Part shown: positions 18,361 through 25,880 of the stretch, one piece after another
Numbering within the stretch: position 1 is the stretch's first letter
Layout: the number at the start of each line of letters is the position of its first letter
From: Rhodothermus marinus DSM 4252
GTDB taxonomy: Bacteria; Bacteroidota; Rhodothermia; Rhodothermales; Rhodothermaceae
NCBI RefSeq assembly: GCF_000024845.1
Contig: NC_013501.1
Span: 872,001-936,000, forward strand
Direction of reading: 5' to 3'
Length of the DNA: 64,000 nt
The notes under the pieces: generated by a model
Database searches by the model: none
Seen by the model: only the letters and a program-made list of their open reading frames with translations
Told to the model about the DNA's origin: nothing
Position numbers and translations under genes: made by a program

Positions 18361-18376
18361 TGCCAACACCGTGCCA
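18361..18376 (-). promoter_or_regulatory. Sigma-54-type promoter of fliO operon
   Basis: On the minus strand this reads TGGCACGGTGTTGGCA, matching the -24/-12 consensus TGGCACG-N4-TTGC(A/T) at all positions but one, with the essential GG and GC 12 bases apart. It begins right after the fliN stop, and the predicted transcription start is about 33 bases before the fliO ATG. It would drive fliO through fliA. Confidence 0.75.
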
Positions 18377-18380
18377 GTGC

Positions 18381-19262
18381 TCAGAACAGTGCCTTTTCGC
18401 GCTGGCGGCTTCCGGTGACCAGGCTGGTAATGCGTACGCCGAACTGCTCGTCGATCACGACGGCTTCGCCCTCGGCGATGAGCCGGCCGTTGGCATAAAT
18501 TTCCAGCGGTTCGCCGACCAGTTTTTCCAGTTCGATGATGCTGCCGGTGGTCAGCCGCAGCACGTCGGCCAGCGGCAGGCGGCGTCGGCCCAGCTCGACG
18601 ACGATCTCCAGCTCGACATCGGCCAGCAGTTCCAGGTTGCCTTTGACGCCGCCGTCGCCGATGCGCTCGGGGCCCAGTTCGCCAAAGGAGGCCGGACGTA
18701 CTTCGACGGCCGCTTGCTCGGCGGCTCCTGCAGCCGTCGCCTTGGGTGCTCTGGAAGTCGGCTGTTGCGTCACGCTCGGAGGTAGCAGAATAAAGCCTTC
18801 GTGCCGCGTGTCACCGATCTGCAGCGTAAATGGAAGTTGCAACAGCGAGTCGGGCAGTTCCACCGGAGGCTGGGCGGCCCCGGAACCGGGCTGCTGGACG
18901 ACGAAGCTTACCTCGGGCAAGCGCACGCCTTCGGCGGCCAGTGCGTTGCGCAGCGTGCCGTAGCCCTGAGCGGCCACTTCGCCTAGCAGGTCATCGGTGC
19001 CCTCGTCGCCGGGGTTGAGCGCTTCGCCCAGCATGGCCTGCGACAGCAGCGGGATCCAGTCCGGCGTCAACCCGATGGCGAACGGCTCGCTGCTGGCCCA
19101 GATGAGCACGCGATCGCCGGCCAGCTCGTTCAGCTGGTCGGTCGTGATCGTGGCAGGCGTACCCAGCTCCAGGGTAAGCTCCTGGTTCAGCAGCGTCTGC
19201 AGAAACTGTTGCAGGGCCTCGCGGGTGGCCTCAAGCCGCGGAAGCGTCGGATTCGAGCTCAT
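18381..19262 (-). CDS. fliN: FliN/FliY-type flagellar switch protein with N-terminal CheC-like region
   Basis: C-ring switch component. The ATG at 19262 (MSSNPTLPRL) gives 293 residues; the frame runs further but lies inside fliM. The C-terminal SpoA domain (about 205-280: LLADVELEIVVELGRRRLPLADVLRLTTGSIIELEKLVGEPLEIYANGRL...) is classic FliN. Residues 1-130 resemble the CheC-type domain of FliY, but the phosphatase signature is broken: D91-x3-E95-x2 is followed by Ala98 instead of Asn, so CheY-P hydrolysis is doubtful. The start overlaps fliM by 32 bases. Confidence 0.9.
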   Translation of the reverse strand: MSSNPTLPRLEATREALQQFLQTLLNQELTLELGTPATITTDQLNELAGDRVLIWASSEPFAIGLTPDWIPLLSQAMLGEALNPGDEGTDDLLGEVAAQGYGTLRNALAAEGVRLPEVSFVVQQPGSGAAQPPVELPDSLLQLPFTLQIGDTRHEGFILLPPSVTQQPTSRAPKATAAGAAEQAAVEVRPASFGELGPERIGDGGVKGNLELLADVELEIVVELGRRRLPLADVLRLTTGSIIELEKLVGEPLEIYANGRLIAEGEAVVIDEQFGVRITSLVTGSRQREKALF

Positions 19263-20277
19263 CTTCCTCAAGCGGTAGTTCCGGGGGGACGACTTCCAGA
19301 ATGCGCAGGGCGCGATGTTTGCCGGAGCGGCCGGGGATCGCCCTGAATTTCTCACGTTCGCCGATGTACACCTGGACGGGTTGATTTACCCGGCGCTCCA
19401 GCACGATCACGTCGCCCACCTCGAGCGTCATCATCTCGCTGAGCTTGATCCGGGTGCGGCCCATCACGGCGCGCAGCTCCACCTCGATTTTTTCCAGTTG
19501 CTCCTCGTAGCGCTGGCGAACGGCCGGAGGCACCTCGGTCGTGGAACTGGAGCGCCACTGCTTCATGGCGCTGTGCCCCAGCATCCGCTCCAGCAGGATG
19601 TACGGATAGCAAATGTTGATAAAAGAGCGCTGCTCGTAAATCGAAACCTCGAACGTGGCCACCAGCGCCGGCTCGACACCCGGCAGGATCTGCACGAACT
19701 CGGCGTTCGATTCGAAGCCGGCTTCTTCCAGGTGGATATCGTGAATCTGTTTCCAGGCCTTTTCCAGCTCCCGAAACGCCCGCATCATGACCTTGTCCAT
19801 GATGCGGCGCTCGATCTGGGAAAGCTCCCGCGGTTTGCGCAGAAAGATGCCCGGTCCACCGAAAAGCTTCTCTACCATGAAAATGGCCAGGCGAGGGTCA
19901 AGCTCCAGGACGATTTTCTGGTGAAGTGGATGGACGTCGACCACGTAGAGCGCCGACGGTGGCGCGCTGGACATCACGAACTCCGAGTAGAGCACCTGGT
20001 CGATAGCCGACAGGCTGATGTCGACCAGCGTGCGGAGCTGCGCCGAAAGATAAACCGAAAGATCGCGGGCGAAGGCTTCGTGCACATAGTGCAGGACCCG
20101 CATCTGGTCCTGCGAAAACAGCCGAGGCCGTTTGAAGTTGTAGGGGAGAATCTTCTTCTCCGCCTCGGCCGTCATCATCGACTCGAGGGCCTCGAGGTCG
20201 TAGTCGCCCTGTTCACCGATCTGGCTACGGACCTCAAGGAGTATGTCGATTTCTTCCTGGCTAAGTGGCTTAGCCAT
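19231..20277 (-). CDS. fliM: FliM, flagellar motor switch protein
   Basis: C-ring protein that binds CheY-P and controls rotation sense. The 348-residue protein begins with the CheY-binding peptide LSQEEIDILL (residues 5-14). A middle CheC-like domain follows, with the family GGPG motif in EKLFGGPG, then a C-terminal SpoA domain (LEVGDVIVLERRVNQPVQVYIGEREKFRAIPGRSGKHRALRI). Its N-terminal peptide resembles the repeated motif in the CheZ-like tail encoded about 6 kb upstream in the locus. It lies between fliL and fliN. Confidence 0.97.
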   Translation of the reverse strand: MAKPLSQEEIDILLEVRSQIGEQGDYDLEALESMMTAEAEKKILPYNFKRPRLFSQDQMRVLHYVHEAFARDLSVYLSAQLRTLVDISLSAIDQVLYSEFVMSSAPPSALYVVDVHPLHQKIVLELDPRLAIFMVEKLFGGPGIFLRKPRELSQIERRIMDKVMMRAFRELEKAWKQIHDIHLEEAGFESNAEFVQILPGVEPALVATFEVSIYEQRSFINICYPYILLERMLGHSAMKQWRSSSTTEVPPAVRQRYEEQLEKIEVELRAVMGRTRIKLSEMMTLEVGDVIVLERRVNQPVQVYIGEREKFRAIPGRSGKHRALRILEVVPPELPLEEDELESDASAA

Positions 20278-20285
20278 GGCCCTCC

Positions 20286-20840
20286 TTACTGCAGAACGTA
20301 TTGCGTGAAGTAGACGCGGTCAATTTTTCCTTTGCGGAGGACAGCATTGACCGCGTCGCGCAGCTCCTGCTTGAGCTGGGTGCGCAGGCTGATGTCGGCC
20401 AGTTCCTCGACGGTGCGCTGGCCGAGCAGTTTGAGCACGGTGTCGCGCACGACCACTTCTTTTTCCTTCAGCTCTTCCAGCACGCCACCTTCGGCGCTTT
20501 CCAGCCCCAGATTGATCATCAGGTAGCGGGTCCCGTCGGTGCCGGCCGGATTGATAATGAAGCCCTGTAGCTCCATGAACTGGCCGTATTCGACGGGTTT
20601 CGCTTCTTCTCCCGTATCATCATCCGTGCCAGAAAACTGCTCGGCGGCCTGGGCCAGACTGGGATAGTAAACGTAAGCCAGCCAGGCACCGGCGGCAGTG
20701 GGGCCCAGCGTCAGCGCGACCAGTAACAGGCGGGCCAGCAGGCGGCGCCCCCCGCCCGAAGATTGCTCCTGTTCCTGCGCTACTTCTTCGCCGGGGGTAT
20801 CAGGCGTTTCAGGTACGGATTGCTGTGCTCGTTCTGCCAT
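20286..20840 (-). CDS. fliL: FliL, stator-associated membrane protein
   Basis: Single-pass inner-membrane protein (184 residues) that supports stator engagement. It has an acidic cytoplasmic N-terminus (residues 1-30), a membrane segment (about 32-52, RRLLARLLLVALTLGPTAAG) and a periplasmic SPFH-like FliL domain ending LRKGKIDRVYFTQYVLQ. The ATG at 20840 lies 61 bases inside the 3' end of motB in another frame, an unusually long overlap; GGGAG just upstream supports this start and no later ATG fits. Confidence 0.92.
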   Translation of the reverse strand: MAERAQQSVPETPDTPGEEVAQEQEQSSGGGRRLLARLLLVALTLGPTAAGAWLAYVYYPSLAQAAEQFSGTDDDTGEEAKPVEYGQFMELQGFIINPAGTDGTRYLMINLGLESAEGGVLEELKEKEVVVRDTVLKLLGQRTVEELADISLRTQLKQELRDAVNAVLRKGKIDRVYFTQYVLQ

Positions 20841-21541
20841 GGCTCCCAGTTGAATAGGATTTCGACGCGGCGGTTACGGGCCCGTCCTTCCGGTGTTGCG
20901 TTGGTATCTCGTGGATGGAATTCGCCATACCCTACCGCCATGTAGCGCGAAGGGGGCAGGGCATCGGTCTGCTCCAGCAGAAAACGGACGACCGCAGCGG
21001 CCCGTGCCGCCGACAGCTCCCAGTTGGAGGGGAAGCGGGCGGTGTGGATGGGACGGTTGTCCGTGTGGCCTTCGACGACGACCGATTCGATCCGGTCGTC
21101 GATAATCCCGGCCAGAATGCGCAAAATGGTACGGGACGGTTCGATGATTTCGGCCTCGCCGGACCGAAACATGATGGAATCCGTGATGATCAGGTGCAGT
21201 CCCTTGTCGGTCAGGTTCACCTGCACCTTGCCTTCCAGGTTGTGCTCCTGCAGGTACTGAATCAGTTCCTCATATTTCTCCAGCTGCTCTTTTGAAAGTC
21301 GACGTTGAACCACCTGATTTTTGATGGAAGGGATGACCGCTTCGCTCTGCAACATGCCGGTCCGCCCCTGGAAGAAGCTGAGCGCTTCTTTGAACTTTTT
21401 GACCTCAACCTCCGACATGGCCACGATCATGACGAAGAACGTCAGCAGCAGCGTGGCCATGTCGCTGAAGGTGGTCATCCAGAACGGAGCCGAAGGCTCC
21501 TCGTCTTCCTCTTCCTGAGGCTGTTGCACTTCTTCCGGCAT
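20780..21541 (-). CDS. motB: MotB, flagellar stator protein
   Basis: Peptidoglycan-anchored stator subunit. The 253-residue protein has a cytoplasmic acidic N-terminus and one membrane helix with the proton-carrying Asp (FSDMATLLLTFFVMIVAMSE, Asp27). A linker and an OmpA/MotB domain follow (VVVEGHTDNRPIHTARFPSNWELSAARAAAVVRFL). The Asp-containing helix fits a proton-driven rather than clearly sodium-driven motor, though ion type cannot be settled by eye. It follows motA by about 19 bases. Confidence 0.96.
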   Translation of the reverse strand: MPEEVQQPQEEEDEEPSAPFWMTTFSDMATLLLTFFVMIVAMSEVEVKKFKEALSFFQGRTGMLQSEAVIPSIKNQVVQRRLSKEQLEKYEELIQYLQEHNLEGKVQVNLTDKGLHLIITDSIMFRSGEAEIIEPSRTILRILAGIIDDRIESVVVEGHTDNRPIHTARFPSNWELSAARAAAVVRFLLEQTDALPPSRYMAVGYGEFHPRDTNATPEGRARNRRVEILFNWEPWQNEHSNPYLKRLIPPAKK

Positions 21542-21560
21542 GGCTCAGCGGCGGGTGTTG

Positions 21561-22349
21561 TTAGGCGGCTTTGGCCAGGTGCGACGCTTCTTCTTTGCCG
21601 CCGGCTTCCTGATTACCGGCCAGCATCTGCAGGCGTCGTTCGATCATGCTGGGGCTGTCGCCCCGGACGATGGAAAGAATGCCGACGCGGGTCATTTCGC
21701 GGGCCTTCTGCAGCAAAGCCAGCTGCACCTTGGTCTTGTTGGCGAGCGGCAGAAAAACCAGGTTGGCCAGCACGGCCCCGTAAAGCGTGGTGAGCATGGC
21801 CACGGCCATTCCGGCACCGATCTGGGTCGGGTCGGTCAGGTTCTGCATCATCTGCACCAGGCCGATCAGCGTGCCGATCATCCCGAACGACGGCGCGAAG
21901 GTGCCCGCCGAGTTCATGATCTTGGCAAAAAGCTGGATCGGGCGAAACTCTTCGGTCATGCGCACCTGCAGCATCTCGGCGATTTCCTGCTCCTCGATGC
22001 CGTCGACGGCCATTTCCAGTCCGAAGCGAATGAACGCGTCCTCCACTTCGCCAAGACGCCGATCCAGTGCCAGCAGACCTTCGCGGCGGGCCGTGCGGGA
22101 CAGGTCGGTGAACAGGTGTACGTACTGGTTCAGATCGGGCGGATTGAATTTCAGCAGGCCCTGCAGCCCGGGGACGACCACTTTGAGTTCGTCGATGGAG
22201 TAGGCAACCAGCAGGGCAGCAATGGTGCCGCCGACGACGATCAGAATGGAGGGAATGTCTACGAAGGTGAGCCAGTTGCCCCCCAGAAAGATGGCGGCAA
22301 AGATCAGCGCAAAGCCAAGTCCTAAGCCGATCGGCGTGGATTTCTCCAT
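21561..22349 (-). CDS. motA: MotA, flagellar stator protein
   Basis: Stator subunit forming the ion channel with MotB. The 262-residue protein has four membrane segments, and a cytoplasmic loop with the family block RREGLLALDRRLGEVEDAFIRFGLEMAVDG. Segments 3 and 4 contain GTFAPSFGMIGTLIGLVQMMQNL and MAVAMLTTLYGAVLANLVFLPLANK, with the conserved Pro and Thr. It starts the motA-motB-fliL-fliM-fliN group, 80 bases downstream of a sigma-28-type promoter. Confidence 0.97.
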   Translation of the reverse strand: MEKSTPIGLGLGFALIFAAIFLGGNWLTFVDIPSILIVVGGTIAALLVAYSIDELKVVVPGLQGLLKFNPPDLNQYVHLFTDLSRTARREGLLALDRRLGEVEDAFIRFGLEMAVDGIEEQEIAEMLQVRMTEEFRPIQLFAKIMNSAGTFAPSFGMIGTLIGLVQMMQNLTDPTQIGAGMAVAMLTTLYGAVLANLVFLPLANKTKVQLALLQKAREMTRVGILSIVRGDSPSMIERRLQMLAGNQEAGGKEEASHLAKAA

Positions 22350-22429
22350 GGCGACACCGTCCCGTACTTCAAGGTGGCCGGAATCTCAGGACGTACTGCG
22401 CGCTCCGAAAGAGCAGACGCCCGGGAAAA

Positions 22430-22456
22430 GTATCGGCAGTTCAGGATGCAGCTTAA
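22430..22456 (-). promoter_or_regulatory. Sigma-28-type promoter of motA operon
   Basis: On the minus strand: TTAAG, 14 bases, GCCGATAC. The -10 octamer is the same as upstream of fliS and the first flagellin. The -35 box overlaps the cheB stop codon. It would transcribe motA, motB, fliL, fliM and fliN with a leader of about 75 bases. Confidence 0.8.
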
Positions 22457-23514
22457 GGGGAGACAGGCTGGGCGACCGGCGTGCAACCCAGGCTCCGGGC
22501 CAGGAACGGACCGATCTGTTCCAGCGGCAGCACCGCATCGCTCAGCCCGGCTTCGGCCACAGCGCGGGGCATGCCATAGACCACGCAGGTGGCCTCGTCC
22601 TGGGTGATCACTTTGCCGCCGTGCTGCTTGATCAGGCGGGCGCCTTCCAATCCGTCGCGACCCATGCCGGTCATCACGACGGCCAGCACCTTGCCCCCGA
22701 AGATCTGGCAGACGCTCTGGAACATGACGTCCACCGAGGGGCGGTGCAGCGTGGCCGGTTCGACAGGCGTTCGGATCACCGGCACGTGGCCGTTGCGGCG
22801 CTCGAGTACCAGATGTCGACCGCCGGGGGCCAGAAAGACCCGCCCGGGCTCCAGCGGCATGCCTTCTTCCGCTTCGACCACCGTCAGCGGGCTGAGGCTG
22901 TTCAACCGCTCGGCGAGCGAGCGGGTAAAGTGGGGGGGCATGTGCTGGACGATCAGCACCGGCACGGGCAGGTCGGCCGGAAGCGCCGGAATGACCTGCT
23001 GGAGGGCGCGGGGGCCGCCGGTGGAAACGCCGATGGCAATAGCGCGGGCTTCGCGAAAGCGAAACGCCGGCAGCGCCTCGGTGTCCGGGGCGGCGGAGCG
23101 GCGACGCGTCAGCAGTGGACGCGTTCGGGCAATCGTCTTGATCTTTTCCAGCAGTTCGGCGCGAATGCGCGAGATTTCGATGGAGACGTACGAGTGCTGC
23201 TTGGGGATGAAATCGACGGCACCGGCTTCCAGCGCTTCGATCGTCGCCTGCGCGCCTTCCTGCGTCAGCGAGCTGACCATGATGACGGGCACAGGATGCT
23301 CGCGCATGATGCGCCGCAGCGCCGTCAGCCCGTCCATGCGCGGCATTTCGACATCGAGCGTGACGATGTCGGGCTTGAGTTCCCGCACTTTCTCGATGGC
23401 TTCCAGCCCGTCGCGGGCCGTGCCCACCACTTCGACTTCCGGGTCGCCCTCCAGCATGATGGAGAGCGCCTTGCGCATGAAAGCCGAATCGTCGACGATG
23501 AGTACGCGGATCAT
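22453..23514 (-). CDS. cheB: CheB, chemoreceptor methylesterase/deamidase
   Basis: Removes methyl groups from receptor glutamates when its receiver is phosphorylated by CheA. From the ATG at 23514 (MIRVLIVDDSAFMRKAL) the protein has 353 residues; the frame upstream of this lies in cheA and is not coding here. The receiver has TLDVEMPRMDGL. The esterase has the catalytic Ser in IGVSTGGPRAL, His in VQHMPPHFTRSLAERLN and Asp in VMTGMGRDGLEGA. It is the last gene of the chemotaxis run. Confidence 0.97.
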   Translation of the reverse strand: MIRVLIVDDSAFMRKALSIMLEGDPEVEVVGTARDGLEAIEKVRELKPDIVTLDVEMPRMDGLTALRRIMREHPVPVIMVSSLTQEGAQATIEALEAGAVDFIPKQHSYVSIEISRIRAELLEKIKTIARTRPLLTRRRSAAPDTEALPAFRFREARAIAIGVSTGGPRALQQVIPALPADLPVPVLIVQHMPPHFTRSLAERLNSLSPLTVVEAEEGMPLEPGRVFLAPGGRHLVLERRNGHVPVIRTPVEPATLHRPSVDVMFQSVCQIFGGKVLAVVMTGMGRDGLEGARLIKQHGGKVITQDEATCVVYGMPRAVAEAGLSDAVLPLEQIGPFLARSLGCTPVAQPVSP

Positions 23515-23537
23515 GGGCTTTCTCTGCAGATAGCGGT

Positions 23538-25850
23538 TCAGGCTGTGACCAGCGCGGCCTGAAAGGCTTCGCTGCCGCGAAGACGCTGCGTTTCCATGCG
23601 CACCAGCTCGCCCACATCCAGAATCATGATCACCCGACCGTCGCCGAGGATCGTGGACCCGGCCACGCCGGGCACCTTCTTGAGGTAGTTGCCCAGCGGC
23701 TTGATCACGATTTCCTTCTGGCCGATCAGATCGTCCACGATCAGGCCCAGTCGATGATGGGCGATGCCCACAATGACGGCGTAGGCCCGTTCGGGATGGT
23801 ACGTCCATCCGGGTACCTGCAGCATTTCGCCCACGCGCAGCAACGGGATGACCGTGTCGCGCAGGCGGATGACTTCGCGGCCTTTGATGGTGTAAACCGT
23901 GTCGGATTCAAGCCCGACCACTTCAATGACCGAATGCAGCGGGATGGCGAAGGCTTCTTCGCCCACGCGCACCAGCAGGCTCTGGATGATGGCCAGCGTC
24001 AGCGGCAGTTTGAGCGTGAAGCGCGTTCCCTGGCCGGGCACCGAATGGACGCTAATGGTGCCGTTCAACTTGGTGATGTTGGTCTTGACCACGTCCATGC
24101 CCACGCCCCGGCCTGATACTTTGCTGACGCGCTGCGCCGTGCTGAAGCCGGCTCGGAAAATAAGCTCCAGCGCCTCGCGGTCGCTCATCTCGGTAGCCTC
24201 TTTCTCAGTGATGAGGCCTTTTTCCAGGGCTTTGGCCTTGATTTTCTCCGGATCGATGCCGGCGCCATCGTCTTCGATTTCGATGACGATGTGGTTGCCC
24301 TCCTGCGAGGCGGCCAGCCGAATGCGGCCGGTGGGCGACTTGCCCCGGGCGCGGCGTGTTTCGGGATCCTCGATGCCGTGGTCGGCGGCATTCCGGATCA
24401 GGTGCACCAGCGGATCGCTGATCTCCTCGATGAGCGACTTGTCCAGCTCGGTCTCTTCGCCCTCGATGATCAGCTCGATCTGCTTGTTGAACTCGCGGGC
24501 CAGATCGCGCACCAGGCGCGGAAACTTGTTGAACACACGGCCGATCTGCACCATGCGCGTGTGCATGACGGCCGACTGCAGCTCGGTGGTGATGAAGTCG
24601 ATCTGGGTGGTCGTGTCGGCCAGCTCGCGGAGCAGCTCGGCGTTGTCGCCGTCGGTGCTCAGCTCGCTGAGAAGCTGGAGCAGTCGGTTGCGGCCCAGCA
24701 CCAGCTCGCCCACCAGGTCCATGAGGTTGTCGAGGCGGCGCACCTCGACGCGGATCGTCTCAGTGCTCTGATCCCGGCGGGCGGCCTGTCCGTTGCCCGA
24801 AGGCGTCGAAGCAGCCGGAGTCGATCGGGACGCATCGGCTGTCTCCGAGGAAGGCGCCGTAGCCGGTGGTGTGGTCCGGGCTTCCGGCGTGGCCGCCGCA
24901 GGCGTAGATCCGGAGCGGGCGGGCGCCGGCTTGCCCTCAGCAATTGCCTGAAGTCTTTCGATGACAGCGCCGATGGGTAGCGGCTGCAGCTTACGTGTTT
25001 CGACCTGGTGGAGGAGTTGTTTCATCAGGTCGAAGGCTTCGAAGAGGACGTCCATCATGGCGGGCTCGAAGGCGAGCGTGCCTTTGCGGAGGCGGTTGAG
25101 GACGTCCTCGAAGTGGTGGGCCAGGAGGCTGAGTTGTTCGAGGCTGAGGAAGCCGGAGGTGCCTTTGACGGTGTGGACGGCGCGGAAGATTTTGTCGACG
25201 AGCTGTCGGTCGTCGGGAGTTTTTTCGAGCTGGAGCAGGTCGTGCTCCAGGTCTTCGAAGATTTCGCGCGTCTCGACGATGAAGCTCTCGACAATCTCCC
25301 GCATCTCCTCCGAAAAGAGCGTCTCGGCCAGGGCCTCCAGAGCAGCGGCTTCCTGGGGGTCAGCAGACGCAGATTGCGCAGGAGTCGGTGCCGATGGTTC
25401 CTGAGGAGCGGTTGGGGTCGTTTTATCGGCGCTTCCGGCTGCAGCCTCCTCGTCGGCCAGCGCTTTGAGCTTACGCAGGATGTCCTCCAGCGGAATGGGC
25501 TGGAGGTTGCGCTCCTCGACCTGGTGGAGGAGTTGTTTCATCAGGTCGAAGGCTTCGAAGAGGACGTCCATCATGGCGGGCTCGAAGGCGAGCGTGCCTT
25601 TGCGGAGGCGGTTGAGGACGTCCTCGAAGTGGTGGGCCAGGAGGCTGAGTTGTTCGAGGCTGAGGAAGCCGGAGGTGCCTTTGACGGTGTGGACGGCGCG
25701 GAAGATTTTGTCGACGAGCTGTCGGTCGTCGGGAGTTTTTTCGAGCTGGAGCAGGTCGTGCTCCAGGTCTTCGAAGATTTCGCGCGTCTCGACGATGAAG
25801 CTCTCGACAATCTCCCGCATCTCCTCCGAAAAAATCGGATGCTCGCTCAT
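23538..25850 (-). CDS. cheA: CheA chemotaxis kinase with two identical Hpt domains
   Basis: Histidine kinase that reads receptor arrays and phosphorylates CheY and CheB. The 770-residue order is: Hpt1 (about 7-112, phospho-His54 in AVHTVKGTSGF); linker; Hpt2 (about 179-284, His226), which repeats Hpt1 exactly; a Pro/Ala/Thr-rich linker (about 300-370); dimerisation helix with RRLDNLMDLVGELVLGRNRL; ATPase domain (N box HLIRNAADHGIEDPETR, GVGMDVVKTNI); and a C-terminal CheW-like domain. No P2 CheY-docking domain is evident. It lies between the cheZ-like gene and cheB. Confidence 0.96.
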   Translation of the reverse strand: MSEHPIFSEEMREIVESFIVETREIFEDLEHDLLQLEKTPDDRQLVDKIFRAVHTVKGTSGFLSLEQLSLLAHHFEDVLNRLRKGTLAFEPAMMDVLFEAFDLMKQLLHQVEERNLQPIPLEDILRKLKALADEEAAAGSADKTTPTAPQEPSAPTPAQSASADPQEAAALEALAETLFSEEMREIVESFIVETREIFEDLEHDLLQLEKTPDDRQLVDKIFRAVHTVKGTSGFLSLEQLSLLAHHFEDVLNRLRKGTLAFEPAMMDVLFEAFDLMKQLLHQVETRKLQPLPIGAVIERLQAIAEGKPAPARSGSTPAAATPEARTTPPATAPSSETADASRSTPAASTPSGNGQAARRDQSTETIRVEVRRLDNLMDLVGELVLGRNRLLQLLSELSTDGDNAELLRELADTTTQIDFITTELQSAVMHTRMVQIGRVFNKFPRLVRDLAREFNKQIELIIEGEETELDKSLIEEISDPLVHLIRNAADHGIEDPETRRARGKSPTGRIRLAASQEGNHIVIEIEDDGAGIDPEKIKAKALEKGLITEKEATEMSDREALELIFRAGFSTAQRVSKVSGRGVGMDVVKTNITKLNGTISVHSVPGQGTRFTLKLPLTLAIIQSLLVRVGEEAFAIPLHSVIEVVGLESDTVYTIKGREVIRLRDTVIPLLRVGEMLQVPGWTYHPERAYAVIVGIAHHRLGLIVDDLIGQKEIVIKPLGNYLKKVPGVAGSTILGDGRVIMILDVGELVRMETQRLRGSEAFQAALVTA
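25000..25316. repeat. 317-bp perfect direct repeat, copy A (Hpt2 of cheA)
   Basis: This segment matches 25516-25832 base for base over the 317 positions I compared, at a fixed offset of 516. It encodes the second Hpt domain of CheA. Identity at synonymous sites means recent duplication or ongoing gene conversion rather than only protein-level selection. Confidence 0.9.
25516..25832. repeat. 317-bp perfect direct repeat, copy B (Hpt1 of cheA)
   Basis: Partner of the repeat at 25000-25316, encoding the first Hpt domain. The sequences diverge at once on both sides of the repeat: the linker between them and the flanks share no such identity. Confidence 0.9.
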
Positions 25851-25880
25851 GGCACCACTCTCTGGCTATTGGTGGGGACG

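Noticed and set aside
23515-23808. Upstream extension of the cheB frame by 98 codons
   Set aside because: The extension is antisense-free but lies in the 3' end of cheA in another frame, is Arg/Gly-rich, and the receiver domain begins right at the ATG at 23514.
25000-25832. Mobile element or CRISPR as explanation for the 317-bp repeat
   Set aside because: Only two in-frame copies, each an entire Hpt domain, with no terminal repeats or transposase; it is a domain duplication within cheA.
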